DNA of 64,000 nt from Clostridia bacterium (lineage in GTDB: Bacteria > Bacillota > Clostridia > Oscillospirales > Acutalibacteraceae): NCBI GenBank assembly GCA_017516965.1, contig JAFXAP010000015.1, forward strand, positions 62,001-126,000, read 5' to 3'. Under the pieces are notes generated by a model. The model ran no database searches. It worked only from the letters and a program-made list of their open reading frames with translations, and was not told the origin of the DNA. How positions within the stretch are numbered: the first letter of the stretch is position 1; each line of letters starts with the position of its first letter. Position numbers and translations under genes: made by a program. Shown here piece by piece: positions 17,346 to 25,849 of the stretch.

Positions 17346-17884
17346 TGTGTTTTTCCTCCAGAAATATATACTCGTTTTGATGTTATATTTAAAGCCGAAG
17401 TAACGGCATTTTTAATTTTTTCAGCAACGACTTCACTATTACCGTCTTTGCATATAATGGCAACACCGCGAACCTCGGGCATAATTTCGGTAACCACCAG
17501 CGCTTGCTCGCTGCCGTCGGCGTTTTTTACCGTTATGTAAGACTGCTTTTTGCTTTGACTGCTTTGATCGGTGGTGCTACCCGTGGCGCTTGAAGTGTCG
17601 GTTTCAGCGGCGCTCGCATATGCATACCTCACACCGCTTTCAAGCGTTATTACAACCGTTGCGCGTTTGTCACCCGTTATACCGGTAACTATGCTTTTGA
17701 CACCGCTTTCAAGTTGTTCGCAATATTGCTCGGCTGTATATACAGCGCCCTCAGAAACTTGTTTTTTGTTGCTTTTTTTATCGGTGTTAAAAAATGATGA
17801 TATAAAAATCAACAATATACCACCAATGCCAATTGCAATTAACAATTTAGGATTTTGAGTTATCTTTTTGAATTTTTCATTCAT
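17342..17884 (-). CDS. spoIIIAG: Stage III sporulation protein AG
   Basis: Forms a large ring in the mother-cell membrane as part of the A-Q channel in B. subtilis. The 180-aa protein has one N-terminal membrane helix (LLIAIGIGGILLIFISSFF), a ring-building core (YCEQLESGVKSIVTGITGDKRATVVITLESG) and a second half ending in SEVVAEKIKNAVTSALNITSKRVYIS, matching the family. A Ser/Thr-rich insertion lies in the middle, near residues 95-115. It overlaps spoIIIAF by 8 bp and spoIIIAH by 4 bp. Confidence 0.92.
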   Translation of the reverse strand: MNEKFKKITQNPKLLIAIGIGGILLIFISSFFNTDKKSNKKQVSEGAVYTAEQYCEQLESGVKSIVTGITGDKRATVVITLESGVRYAYASAAETDTSSATGSTTDQSSQSKKQSYITVKNADGSEQALVVTEIMPEVRGVAIICKDGNSEVVAEKIKNAVTSALNITSKRVYISGGKTQ

Positions 17885-18302
17885 TTATTACAACTACCTC
17901 ATAGTCTTTTGAACCTATAATCTGTTTGATTTTTGACGCATCTTGATTTGAGTAAATCTCTACCCTATTTATAACTATGCTACCGTCTTTAAGTTTATTA
18001 GTATAAACATCGATTTTTTCAAAATTTATTTTTTCTTGCCTTAGCGCCTCACTAAACACTTCTTTTGAATAAAAGGCGGCGTTTTCTTCGGTTAATAACT
18101 CGTTGTTATAGTGTTTTTCAAATTGTGAAAAATCTATTTTTGGAAAAGTCGTGGCGGTTGCAACTATACAGCACACAAAGCATAAACAAAACACATATTT
18201 TACACTGCTGCTGATGCTTCCCGTGGGGCACAGCATATATAGCACCCCAAGCAAAACACAGCTTACACAAAATCCTGTTATAAAAGACGATAAAATCTGC
18301 AT
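17877..18302 (-). CDS. spoIIIAF: Stage III sporulation protein AF
   Basis: Small membrane protein of the SpoIIIA complex, 141 aa. Two N-terminal membrane helices are visible (FITGFCVSCVLLGVLYMLCP and YVFCLCFVCCIVATATTF), followed by a soluble domain near residues 60-141. The first helix pair with the loop PTGSISSSVKYV matches the family pattern. The start at 18302 shares one base with the spoIIIAE stop codon. Confidence 0.88.
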   Translation of the reverse strand: MQILSSFITGFCVSCVLLGVLYMLCPTGSISSSVKYVFCLCFVCCIVATATTFPKIDFSQFEKHYNNELLTEENAAFYSKEVFSEALRQEKINFEKIDVYTNKLKDGSIVINRVEIYSNQDASKIKQIIGSKDYEVVVINE

Positions 18303-19405
18303 TATGTTTTACCTGCTGTTACCACTATAGAAAGCGATATTATAAACAGTCCGCCAACCAGTAAAACCACACCCAACAGCACCGATAACATAGAGTCTAC
18401 CGCGCGTAAAATACCGCTTACTTTTGTAAGGGAAAACATTTCGCTTAGTGAAATATCAAGCATTAACACACACCGCCATAAAATAAGTTGTATAACGATA
18501 GGCAACAGCATAAACCCAAGGGCTACCACTCCGTAAATTCCAACCGAAGAACGCAACAGCCCCACCGAACCCGAAACGGTTGATACAGCCTCGCTAAGCA
18601 CCCCACCCGCTACGGGAACACAAGTGCCTAAGATAAACTTTGTTGTTCTGAGCGCTACGCTGTCCGATGCGGCATTAACCGCTGTCTGAATGCCGAGCAC
18701 TCCTATAAACAATGTTCCAAGCAGCGACATTATCCACATAGAAAGTTTTTTAAAACTTTCTACTATTCCCGAACTATTAACAAGCGGCGACACTCCCGAA
18801 GAAATGCTAAGCGCAAGATAACCACCCATAAGCGGCAAAACTGCAAACGATGATGCGCTTGAGACTATTTCACTAACAGTAAGCAACAGCGCGCTCATAG
18901 AAGCCGCCGTAACAGCCTTGCCTGAAATTGACAAAATTGTTGCAAATATAGGCACAAAGGCGAGCATAAATGCGCTACAAGCTTTAACCACATCAACCGA
19001 TGCCGACACGCACTGCCATACGTCTTTGGCTATCAAAATACCTATGCACAAAACGGCGGCATAAATCGCCGACTCAAAACGCGGCGCTACCCCAAAAGCC
19101 GTAAGAGATGCCGTCAAAAATATAACTGACGCTATCAAAACACCCGATTTAACAGGTGTTTTTGCCCCACCCGTTATAATATTCCATATGTGTGATAACA
19201 CATTTTTAACATTAAGGTTATTAACCCATGTGGGATTTTTTGCGTCTATTCCGTTTTGTGAAAAAAATTCTCGCGTGCCTTCATCTATGCTGTCGGTCAC
19301 ACCTTCTCCCACTATATTTTCATATTGTGAGTCATAAGCGCTGTTTGCGCAAACAGGCAACGCAAACAACCACACAAGCAAAAATAAAATAACTATTCTT
19401 TTCAT
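18302..19405 (-). CDS. spoIIIAE: Stage III sporulation protein AE
   Basis: Polytopic membrane component of the SpoIIIA apparatus, 367 aa. It has an N-terminal signal-like segment (IVILFLLVWLFALPVCANSAYD), then several membrane helices through residue 367. The conserved family stretches are visible, such as SSGVSPLVNSSGIVESFKKL and GTCVPVAGGVLSEAVSTVSG. It overlaps spoIIIAD by 4 bp. Length is within the usual range (about 390 aa). Confidence 0.92.
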   Translation of the reverse strand: MKRIVILFLLVWLFALPVCANSAYDSQYENIVGEGVTDSIDEGTREFFSQNGIDAKNPTWVNNLNVKNVLSHIWNIITGGAKTPVKSGVLIASVIFLTASLTAFGVAPRFESAIYAAVLCIGILIAKDVWQCVSASVDVVKACSAFMLAFVPIFATILSISGKAVTAASMSALLLTVSEIVSSASSFAVLPLMGGYLALSISSGVSPLVNSSGIVESFKKLSMWIMSLLGTLFIGVLGIQTAVNAASDSVALRTTKFILGTCVPVAGGVLSEAVSTVSGSVGLLRSSVGIYGVVALGFMLLPIVIQLILWRCVLMLDISLSEMFSLTKVSGILRAVDSMLSVLLGVVLLVGGLFIISLSIVVTAGKT

Positions 19406-19797
19406 AATCCTATAAATTTAAGCGCTGTATCAAGCAGCGCTGTCACAAGTGGCAAACTTAAAATAAAAATTGCTATTTTGCCTGTAATTTCAGCAGTTTG
19501 CGCCAGCGCGCTCAAGCCAAAATCACGACACATATCAGCCGCAAAGGTTACTATATAAGAAATGCCCAGTACCTTTATAGCAGTTGTAAAATAAACATTG
19601 GCATTTTCAATTTTACCAAGCATATCTTTAAACTGAGTTATCGCATCCGAAAATACGCTCATTATCACAAGCAATACTACAATTACAGTAGCAATAATCA
19701 GTAAAAAAGCATATTCGGCAAGTTTGGTTCGCAACGCGATAATTAAAACAGCAGAAATAATTATAACGACAACAACCTTAATAATTTCGCTACTCAA
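19402..19797 (-). CDS. spoIIIAD: Stage III sporulation protein AD
   Basis: Polytopic membrane protein of the spoIIIA operon, 131 aa, with about four predicted helices beginning IIKVVVVIIISAVLIIALRT. The segment YFTTAIKVLGISYIVTFAADMCRDFGLSALAQTAE has the family hallmark AADMCRDFG. It overlaps spoIIIAC by 4 bp and spoIIIAE by 4 bp. Confidence 0.92.
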   Translation of the reverse strand: MSSEIIKVVVVIIISAVLIIALRTKLAEYAFLLIIATVIVVLLVIMSVFSDAITQFKDMLGKIENANVYFTTAIKVLGISYIVTFAADMCRDFGLSALAQTAEITGKIAIFILSLPLVTALLDTALKFIGL

Positions 19798-19988
19798 AGT
19801 CCAAACAGTCCTTTAACAGTACCAAACAGTTCGGCGATGGCGCCTACAACCATAAGCAAAACCACCACAAGTCCTGACAGAGTTACAAGCATTGCCTGCT
19901 CCTCGCGTCCCGAGCGCACAAGCAATTGATGAAGCACCGTTACAATAATTCCTATAGCCGCTACTTTAAATATAAAATCAACATCCAT
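19794..19988 (-). CDS. spoIIIAC: Stage III sporulation protein AC
   Basis: Small 64-aa membrane protein with two helices and a short loop (MDVDFIFKVAAIGIIVTVLHQLLVRSGREEQAMLVTLSG..., split here by features: N-terminal helix, loop RSGREEQA, second helix). The loop sequence is a SpoIIIAC hallmark. It lies 10 bp after spoIIIAB and overlaps spoIIIAD by 4 bp. Confidence 0.92.
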   Translation of the reverse strand: MDVDFIFKVAAIGIIVTVLHQLLVRSGREEQAMLVTLSGLVVVLLMVVGAIAELFGTVKGLFGL

Positions 19989-19998
19989 TTTTATACCT

Positions 19999-20457
19999 CT
20001 AAATCAATAAAATACCTATTATAAGCCCCGCGCACACACCAAAAGTCTGATATACTTTGCACTTTTGTTCGCAGTCTTTTTGCGCATCATTAAGTTTCGA
20101 TTTTATTTTAGTGCTAAAAGCATTAATGCGGTCACATTCCACGCTTTTAACCGACCTGCCAATTCCTTTAAAAAAGTCATTTATCAGCGCTTTATCTTCA
20201 TCGGTTAAATCTCTATCGCCATCACAGCTATATTTGCCCTTTTCCACCTGTAAAAAAACACATTTTGTAAATGCTTCTTTTATCGCGTAATCAAGTTCAC
20301 AACCACCTTGATTTATGTATTCATACAAAATCCCTGTTGCGTCATAAACAAGTTCTATTTTTTTGCGTCTTGCCGTTAGTGACCTGCTTTTTAAAAAGCC
20401 AATAATCGCACTTGAAACGGTAATCATAACTAGACCTAAAAGTTTAAAAATCATCAT
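19999..20457 (-). CDS. spoIIIAB: Stage III sporulation protein AB
   Basis: Membrane protein of the SpoIIIA complex whose cytoplasmic fold resembles GspF-type platform proteins of secretion systems. The 152-aa product has membrane helices at both ends (KLLGLVMITVSSAIIGFLKS and VCAGLIIGILLI) and a helical soluble core. It starts with two Met codons inside the end of spoIIIAA, overlapping it by 14 bp. Confidence 0.88.
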   Translation of the reverse strand: MMIFKLLGLVMITVSSAIIGFLKSRSLTARRKKIELVYDATGILYEYINQGGCELDYAIKEAFTKCVFLQVEKGKYSCDGDRDLTDEDKALINDFFKGIGRSVKSVECDRINAFSTKIKSKLNDAQKDCEQKCKVYQTFGVCAGLIIGILLI

Positions 20458-21352
20458 ATTTTTTAAGATCTCCCGCAGATATTACAATAGGATTTTCACC
20501 TATATTTTCAGGTAATAATGCTACATAAGAAACCACGTTATGCGAAATCATTTTTTGTATTATTTCTCTGCGCTTTAGGTCGCATTTGCTATGCGCATGA
20601 GCGGTTGTTATTATATTTACTCCGGCATTAAAGCATTGGCTTACACTTTGGAGTTCCCGTAGGGTGCCTATCTCATCAAAAACGATAAACTGCGGATACA
20701 TAGTGCGAAGCGCAATCTCGACCCCTGTTGCCTTGTCCTCAGTGCGCAAAACATCGGTGTTAACCCCCAAATCAAGCGTACCTCTGCCCGAAATTTCACC
20801 TCGACTATCAATAACTGCAACCCGATAGTACTCGCCGCCATCATCATTTGACAACAGCCTCACAAGGTCGCGCAAAACGGTTGTTTTGCCACTGCCGGGT
20901 GGACCTGCTATAAGCAGTCCTCTTTTTGAAAAAGGCAACAAAGGCTTTGCGCAATTAAAAATCTGCCTTGCTATTCTAATGTTAATAGATGTCACCGAAG
21001 TGAGCATTCCCTCAGCATTAAATTCCCCGCACACACCTGCTCTGCAACCATTGGGCAGAGATATAAAACCCTGTCGCATTTCGTTTTCGTGCAAATAGAC
21101 CGAATGTTTGCAAAGTAGCGCCAAAGTTTCTTTCAAATCATCTTTACTTGCAATTAAAGCATCGGGTGAATATATGTCACACACCGAACTGTCGCTATAC
21201 ACAAAAAGCGTTTTGCCACCCACAGTAAGACACACCGGAAGCCCTGTTCGCAAGCGTATTTCTTCACAGTTTTGCTTGATATTGTCGGGTATAAATAAAA
21301 GCTTTCTTTTTAAGTTGTCCGCAATTTGCAAAGTCATATCGTCAAACGTCAT
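20444..21352 (-). CDS. spoIIIAA: Stage III sporulation protein AA, ATPase
   Basis: Secretion-type ATPase needed for the mother cell to support late sigma-G activity. The 302-aa protein has a Walker A motif (GPPGSGKTTVLRDLVRLL, near residue 151) and a Walker B-like FIVFDEIGT near 230. The N-terminal domain contains CEEIRLRTGLPV, typical of SpoIIIAA. It is first in an eight-gene operon and follows the yebC terminator, so its promoter should lie in 21353-21410. Confidence 0.94.
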   Translation of the reverse strand: MTFDDMTLQIADNLKRKLLFIPDNIKQNCEEIRLRTGLPVCLTVGGKTLFVYSDSSVCDIYSPDALIASKDDLKETLALLCKHSVYLHENEMRQGFISLPNGCRAGVCGEFNAEGMLTSVTSINIRIARQIFNCAKPLLPFSKRGLLIAGPPGSGKTTVLRDLVRLLSNDDGGEYYRVAVIDSRGEISGRGTLDLGVNTDVLRTEDKATGVEIALRTMYPQFIVFDEIGTLRELQSVSQCFNAGVNIITTAHAHSKCDLKRREIIQKMISHNVVSYVALLPENIGENPIVISAGDLKKYDDF

Positions 21353-21376
21353 TTTTTACTACCGTCCTTTAATTCA

Positions 21377-21401
21377 AATCTATGAAAGCCCTGTCCAATA
21401 T
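21377..21401 (-). promoter_or_regulatory. Possible sigma-E-type promoter of spoIIIA
   Basis: Minus-strand CATAGATT (21384-21377) resembles a sigma-E -10 box and ATATT (21401-21397) resembles its -35. The gap is 12 bp, shorter than ideal. The spoIIIA operon is sigma-E-dependent in Bacillus, which is the main reason to look here. Confidence 0.3.
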
Positions 21402-21404
21402 AGA

Positions 21405-21448
21405 ACAAAAAAACAACCGCAAATCTCAAAAAAGATTTACGGTTGTTA
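21405..21448 (-). terminator. Terminator of yebC
   Basis: A 15-bp stem (about 21412-21426 with 21433-21447) between yebC and spoIIIAA. The minus-strand side is followed by a run of T residues (plus-strand A-run 21406-21412). Confidence 0.8.
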
Positions 21449-21464
21449 AATTTTTTATTGGCTC

Positions 21465-22199
21465 TTATTCTTCGTCAGGCATTTCCCAGTTGTGCCATAT
21501 TGCCTGAACGTCATCATTGTCTTCAAGCATATCGATAAGTTTTTCCATTTTTGTCTGCATATCGGGGTCATCAATTGCGGTCATAGTACCGGGTATATAC
21601 TGTACCTCTGCAGAAAGAAAACTGTAACCCTGCTCTTCCAAAGCGTCGCGCACAGCGCCTAAATCATTGGGTTCGGTAGTAATTTCAAACACGTCGCCGT
21701 CAAAACTAAAGTCTTCGGCGCCTGCTTCTAAAGCGGCCTCCATAACGGTGTCTTCATCAAGTCCTTCGCCCTCAATGGCGATAACACCTTTGCGCTCAAA
21801 CATAAACATTACCGAGCCTGACTGACCAAGATTGCCACCGCACTTATCAAAATAGTGACGCATCTCGCCTGCTGTTCTGTTGCGGTTGTCGGTAAGTGTT
21901 TCTACAACAACTGCAACACCGCAAGGACCATAGCCCTCATAGATAAGCTCTTCATATTCGTTGCCGCCTGATTCACCCGCGGCTTTTTTAATAATACGCT
22001 CGATATTATCGTTAGGAACATTGTTTGCCTTTGCTTTTGCAATAGCATCTTTAAGTTTACTGTTTTCCTGAGGGTTTGGACCTCCGGCTTTAACTATAAC
22101 CGAAATCTCACGGCCGATTTTAGTGAAAATCTTTGCCTTTGCAGCATCGGTTTTTTCTTTTTTTCTTTTAATGTTGTTCCATTTAGAATGTCCTGACAT
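21465..22199 (-). CDS. YebC/PmpR-family protein
   Basis: Family known as YebC/PmpR/TACO1, linked to transcription control or to relief of translation pausing at proline runs. The 244-aa protein begins MSGHSKWNNIKRKKEKTDAAKAKIFTKIGREI, the standard YebC start, and has the acidic middle and C-terminal domains at normal length. The ATG follows AAAGAAGGTAAAATTT. It lies 43 bp after dus, and its own promoter appears to sit at the dus 3' end. Confidence 0.93.
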   Translation of the reverse strand: MSGHSKWNNIKRKKEKTDAAKAKIFTKIGREISVIVKAGGPNPQENSKLKDAIAKAKANNVPNDNIERIIKKAAGESGGNEYEELIYEGYGPCGVAVVVETLTDNRNRTAGEMRHYFDKCGGNLGQSGSVMFMFERKGVIAIEGEGLDEDTVMEAALEAGAEDFSFDGDVFEITTEPNDLGAVRDALEEQGYSFLSAEVQYIPGTMTAIDDPDMQTKMEKLIDMLEDNDDVQAIWHNWEMPDEE

Positions 22200-22236
22200 A
22201 AATTTTACCTTCTTTAAAGTTCATTTTAACTTTGAT

Positions 22237-22265
22237 ATTTTATCATAATTCTTTATTCTGTTCAA
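22237..22265 (-). promoter_or_regulatory. Promoter of yebC overlapping the end of dus
   Basis: Minus-strand TTGAAC (22265-22260) and TAAAAT (22242-22237) with 17-bp spacing. The -35 box lies within the last codons of dus. Confidence 0.5.
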
Positions 22266-23211
22266 GTGCTTTTTCAAAAATGAGTTTAATATCTTCAAGC
22301 GACGATATTTCACCGCACATACGTCTTAGCGCCGCCGAACCACGAAGCCCTGTAAGATACCAGGCGGTGTGCTTTCGCGACTCTAAAATTGCGGTGCGCG
22401 GTTCTTTATATTTGTGCATAAGTTCTATCTGTTTAAAACAGGTATTAAAGCGTTGTTCAAGAGTGGGCGGGGCATATTCACGACCCTCAAATGCGGCGTT
22501 GATTTCATCAAAAACAAAGGGGTTGCCTTGCGCGCCGCGCCCCACCATAACGTAGTCGCAGCCTGTATATTCATAAACAAATTTTGCGCTTTTTGCATCA
22601 CACACATCGCCGTTTGCTATAACGGGAATTTTTACAGCTTTTTTCACGTCGCGGATTATATCATAGTTAACAGGCGGCGCATACATCTGACGACGGGTTC
22701 TGCCGTGAACTGTTATCGCCGCGGCTCCTGCCGCTTCGCACATACGGGCAAGTTCAGTGGCGTTAAGACTATCGTTGTCCCAACCTGCTCGCATCTTTAC
22801 AGTTATTGGTACGTGCGCTTTTTTTACCACCTCTTGCACAATTTTTTGAGCAAGTTCAGGTTCTTTCATAAGCGCGCTACCGCCACCGTGACCTGCAACC
22901 TTTGGCGCAGGACACCCCATATTTATATCTATAAAATCGGGGTTAAATTCTTCTGCCTTAATGGCGGCTTCAGCCATTATTTCGGGGTCGCGACCAAAAA
23001 GTTGCGACGCGCAAACGGCGCCATTATCAAAACACTCCAGTAGTCGAGCCGATTTTTTATCGCCCTGCATAACACCGCGGGCGCTTGTGAGTTCACCTAC
23101 GGTAAACCCTGCGCCGTAGTGGGCACATATTTCCCTCATTGCCCTATCGGCAACACCTGCCATAGGAGCGAGAGCGGCAAATCCTTTGATTTCAATATCT
23201 TTTATCTTCAT
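22243..23211 (-). CDS. dus: tRNA-dihydrouridine synthase
   Basis: FMN enzyme that reduces uridine to dihydrouridine in tRNA D-loops. The 322-aa protein has the Dus N-terminus FAALAPMAGVADRAMR, the catalytic-Cys motif DINMGCPAPKV, the binding segment TVKMRAGWD and AITVHGRTRRQMY. The start at 23211 is required to include the first barrel strand; an upstream TTG at 23229 overlaps the -10 box. No ribosome binding site precedes the ATG, and the promoter predicts a transcript starting only about 3 nt before it, so the mRNA looks leaderless. It is divergent from polA. Confidence 0.93.
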   Translation of the reverse strand: MKIKDIEIKGFAALAPMAGVADRAMREICAHYGAGFTVGELTSARGVMQGDKKSARLLECFDNGAVCASQLFGRDPEIMAEAAIKAEEFNPDFIDINMGCPAPKVAGHGGGSALMKEPELAQKIVQEVVKKAHVPITVKMRAGWDNDSLNATELARMCEAAGAAAITVHGRTRRQMYAPPVNYDIIRDVKKAVKIPVIANGDVCDAKSAKFVYEYTGCDYVMVGRGAQGNPFVFDEINAAFEGREYAPPTLEQRFNTCFKQIELMHKYKEPRTAILESRKHTAWYLTGLRGSAALRRMCGEISSLEDIKLIFEKALEQNKEL

Positions 23212-23220
23212 AGCAAACCG

Positions 23221-23249
23221 ATTATACAAGAAAATGAACTTTCTGTCAA
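23221..23249 (-). promoter_or_regulatory. Perfect consensus promoter of dus
   Basis: Minus-strand TTGACA (23249-23244) and TATAAT (23226-23221) with 17-bp spacing. With the usual 7-nt distance, +1 falls at about 23214, three bases before the dus ATG. Confidence 0.8.
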
Positions 23250-23265
23250 TTTTTTAATTTTTTTA

Positions 23266-23294
23266 GTGACAAACCGATATTTAAATGCTATAAT
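23266..23294 (+). promoter_or_regulatory. Promoter of polA
   Basis: GTGACA (23266-23271) and TATAAT (23289-23294) with 17-bp spacing. It is back to back with the dus promoter, the two -35 boxes being 16 bp apart. Confidence 0.65.
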
Positions 23295-23329
23295 ATATAT
23301 AATTATATTTTATAAGGAGAAATGGCATT

Positions 23330-25849
23330 TTGAAACTGCTTGCAATTGACGGAAACAGTATAATAAATCGTGCCTTTTACGGAATAAAATTGCTATCTAC
23401 CAAAGATGGTCAATACACCAATGCCGTTTACGGTTTTATAAACATTTTAAATAAATTGCTCGAAAAAGAGAACCCCGATTGTGTGGCAGTTGCCTTTGAC
23501 CTTAAAGCGCCAACCTTCCGCCACAAGATGTATGACGCTTACAAGGCAGGTCGTCATGCAATGCCCGATGAACTGCGTGAGCAATTTCCCATTTTGAAAG
23601 AATGGTTAACCTTTGCAGGCTACAGCTATATTGAGTGCGAAGGCTATGAAGCCGATGACATTTTAGGCACCTTAGCGCACAGCGCAAATCTGGGTGGCAA
23701 CAGCTGTGTTATTGCCACAGGAGATCGCGATTCTTTACAACTTGTTTCTGACACCACCCGTGTGCTTTTAACGGTTACTAAAATGGGTCATCCTGAAATT
23801 ACCGATTACACGCAAGAAAAACTGTTTGAAGACTATGGTCTTACTCCAAATGAAATGATAGAGCTCAAATCCCTTATGGGTGACTCTTCAGACAATATTC
23901 CAGGTGTTGCAGGCGTAGGTCAGAAGACCGCTACCGACCTTATAACAAAATACCACAGTATTGACTACATTTACGAAAACTTAGACGAGCTTGATATAAA
24001 AGACGGTGTAAAAAACAAACTTATTGCCGATAAGGAAAACGCATTTTTAAGCCGTAACCTCGGCACAATAAGCAAAGATGCCCCTATCGACACAGATATT
24101 TCAAGCTACAAAATCACCGACGGCGACAAAAACGCTTTATCTTCACTTATGACCCGTCTTGAATTTTTTAAATTGATGGAGAAAATGGGGATAACCCCAA
24201 GCGCCGCCAATGCAAATGTTAAAGAAGAATGCAACACCTGTTTTAAAATCGGCACAGCCGCTGATATAAAAGAAAATGCATATGTTTATATCGACCAAGA
24301 CGGCGCCGCCGCCGTAAGCGGTAATATGGTTTGTTTGCTTAGCGATGCTGAGTTACAAGCCCTTTTAGAAAACGAATTCATAACCAAACGCGTATATGAT
24401 TACAAAAACTTATATAAAAAATATTCCAACATAAAATCCGTTTCGTTTGACGCTATGCTTGCGGCATACCTTTGCAACCCTTCGGCGTCTGACTACTCTG
24501 TTCCTCGCCTTATTGCAGAATATGGCACTGAGCCTAAACTTGAAAACTATGACAGTGAAATTTTAAAAACTGCAACGCAATTCGCCTTGTGTTGCGACTC
24601 TCTTACAAAGGCGCTTGAAGACAGCGGACAACTTCAACTGCTTTATGATATTGAACTTCCCCTCGCCCGCGTGCTGGGCAGTATGGAGCTTGTAGGTTTT
24701 CTTGCCGATTTTGACGGCTTGAAAGCGCATTCAGAACTTCTTCAAACAAGAATTGATGACCTTACTGCTCAAATTTATAACCTTGCAGGCGAAGAATTTA
24801 ACATAAATTCGCCAAAACAATTAGGGCAAATTTTGTTTGTAAAACTGGGACTTCCCGCTAAAAAGAAAACCAAAAGCGGTTTTAGCACAAATGCTGAAGT
24901 GCTTGAAGAATTACGCTACGATTTTCCAATTGTTGAACTTATTTTGCAGTATCGACAACTGGCTAAATTAAAATCCACCTATTGTGACGGCTTGCTTGCC
25001 TGTCGCGGTGATGACGGAAGAATACACTCCACCTTTAACCAGACCGAAGCGCGCACAGGTCGCATTAGTTCTCTTGAACCTAATTTGCAGAATATTCCCG
25101 TGCGTACCGAAGAAGGCAAAATTTTACGCAAGTTCTTTATTGCCAAAGAAGGTTTTGTATTGTGCGATGCCGACTACAGTCAGATTGAACTTCGTGTTTT
25201 GGCAAGCATTGCAAACGACCCCGTTATGATTGACGCTTTCAAAAGCGATACCGACATTCATACCGTAACGGCTTCTCAGGTGTTTAACATTCCGCTTGAA
25301 ATGGTTTTACCCATTATGCGCAGTCGCGCAAAGGCGGTTAATTTCGGCATAGTTTACGGCATTGGCGCCTTTTCGCTTTCAAAAGATATTGGCGTTAGTC
25401 GTAAAGAGGCCGACACATATATCAAAAACTATCTTGAAACGTATAAGGGCATCGCTTCTTATATGGAAAACACCATTGCGCAAGCAAAGGTGGACGGATA
25501 TGTTTCTACACTCTTTGGCAGAAGACGTTATCTGCCCGAGCTTTCAGCATCAAACGGTATGCTTCGCGCATTTGGTGAACGTGTGGCGCGTAACGCTCCC
25601 ATTCAGGGCACTGCCGCCGATATCATCAAAATCGCTATGATTAAAGTTCACGACCGCCTTGCAAAAGAAATTCCGTCAGCGCGTCTTATTTTGCAGGTGC
25701 ACGACGAACTCATAGTTGAATGCAAGGAAAGCGATAAGCAGACAGTTTGTATGATTTTAGAACAAGAAATGAGCAATGCCGCTACATTGGCGGTGCAACT
25801 AAAGGTTGACGCCCATTGTGGCAAAACTTGGCTTGAGGCAAAAGACTGA
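23330..25849 (+). CDS. polA: DNA polymerase I
   Basis: Fills gaps and removes RNA primers in replication and repair. The 839-aa protein has the 5' nuclease domain (IDGNSIINRAFYGI, YEADDILGTLA, GDRDSLQLV), a degenerate middle domain, and the polymerase domain with motif A DYSQIELRVLASI, motif B RSRAKAVNFGIVYGIG and motif C LILQVHDELIVE. The middle domain lacks the acidic metal-binding residues of an active 3'-5' exonuclease, as in Taq-type enzymes. The start is TTG at 23330, behind AAGGAGA; a nearer ATG is out of frame. Its stop overlaps the next start by one base. Confidence 0.96.
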   Translation: MKLLAIDGNSIINRAFYGIKLLSTKDGQYTNAVYGFINILNKLLEKENPDCVAVAFDLKAPTFRHKMYDAYKAGRHAMPDELREQFPILKEWLTFAGYSYIECEGYEADDILGTLAHSANLGGNSCVIATGDRDSLQLVSDTTRVLLTVTKMGHPEITDYTQEKLFEDYGLTPNEMIELKSLMGDSSDNIPGVAGVGQKTATDLITKYHSIDYIYENLDELDIKDGVKNKLIADKENAFLSRNLGTISKDAPIDTDISSYKITDGDKNALSSLMTRLEFFKLMEKMGITPSAANANVKEECNTCFKIGTAADIKENAYVYIDQDGAAAVSGNMVCLLSDAELQALLENEFITKRVYDYKNLYKKYSNIKSVSFDAMLAAYLCNPSASDYSVPRLIAEYGTEPKLENYDSEILKTATQFALCCDSLTKALEDSGQLQLLYDIELPLARVLGSMELVGFLADFDGLKAHSELLQTRIDDLTAQIYNLAGEEFNINSPKQLGQILFVKLGLPAKKKTKSGFSTNAEVLEELRYDFPIVELILQYRQLAKLKSTYCDGLLACRGDDGRIHSTFNQTEARTGRISSLEPNLQNIPVRTEEGKILRKFFIAKEGFVLCDADYSQIELRVLASIANDPVMIDAFKSDTDIHTVTASQVFNIPLEMVLPIMRSRAKAVNFGIVYGIGAFSLSKDIGVSRKEADTYIKNYLETYKGIASYMENTIAQAKVDGYVSTLFGRRRYLPELSASNGMLRAFGERVARNAPIQGTAADIIKIAMIKVHDRLAKEIPSARLILQVHDELIVECKESDKQTVCMILEQEMSNAATLAVQLKVDAHCGKTWLEAKD

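Noticed and set aside
22414-23043. 209-codon open frame antisense to dus on the plus strand
   Set aside because: Lies wholly opposite a well-conserved gene, has no ribosome binding site and reads as a shadow frame.
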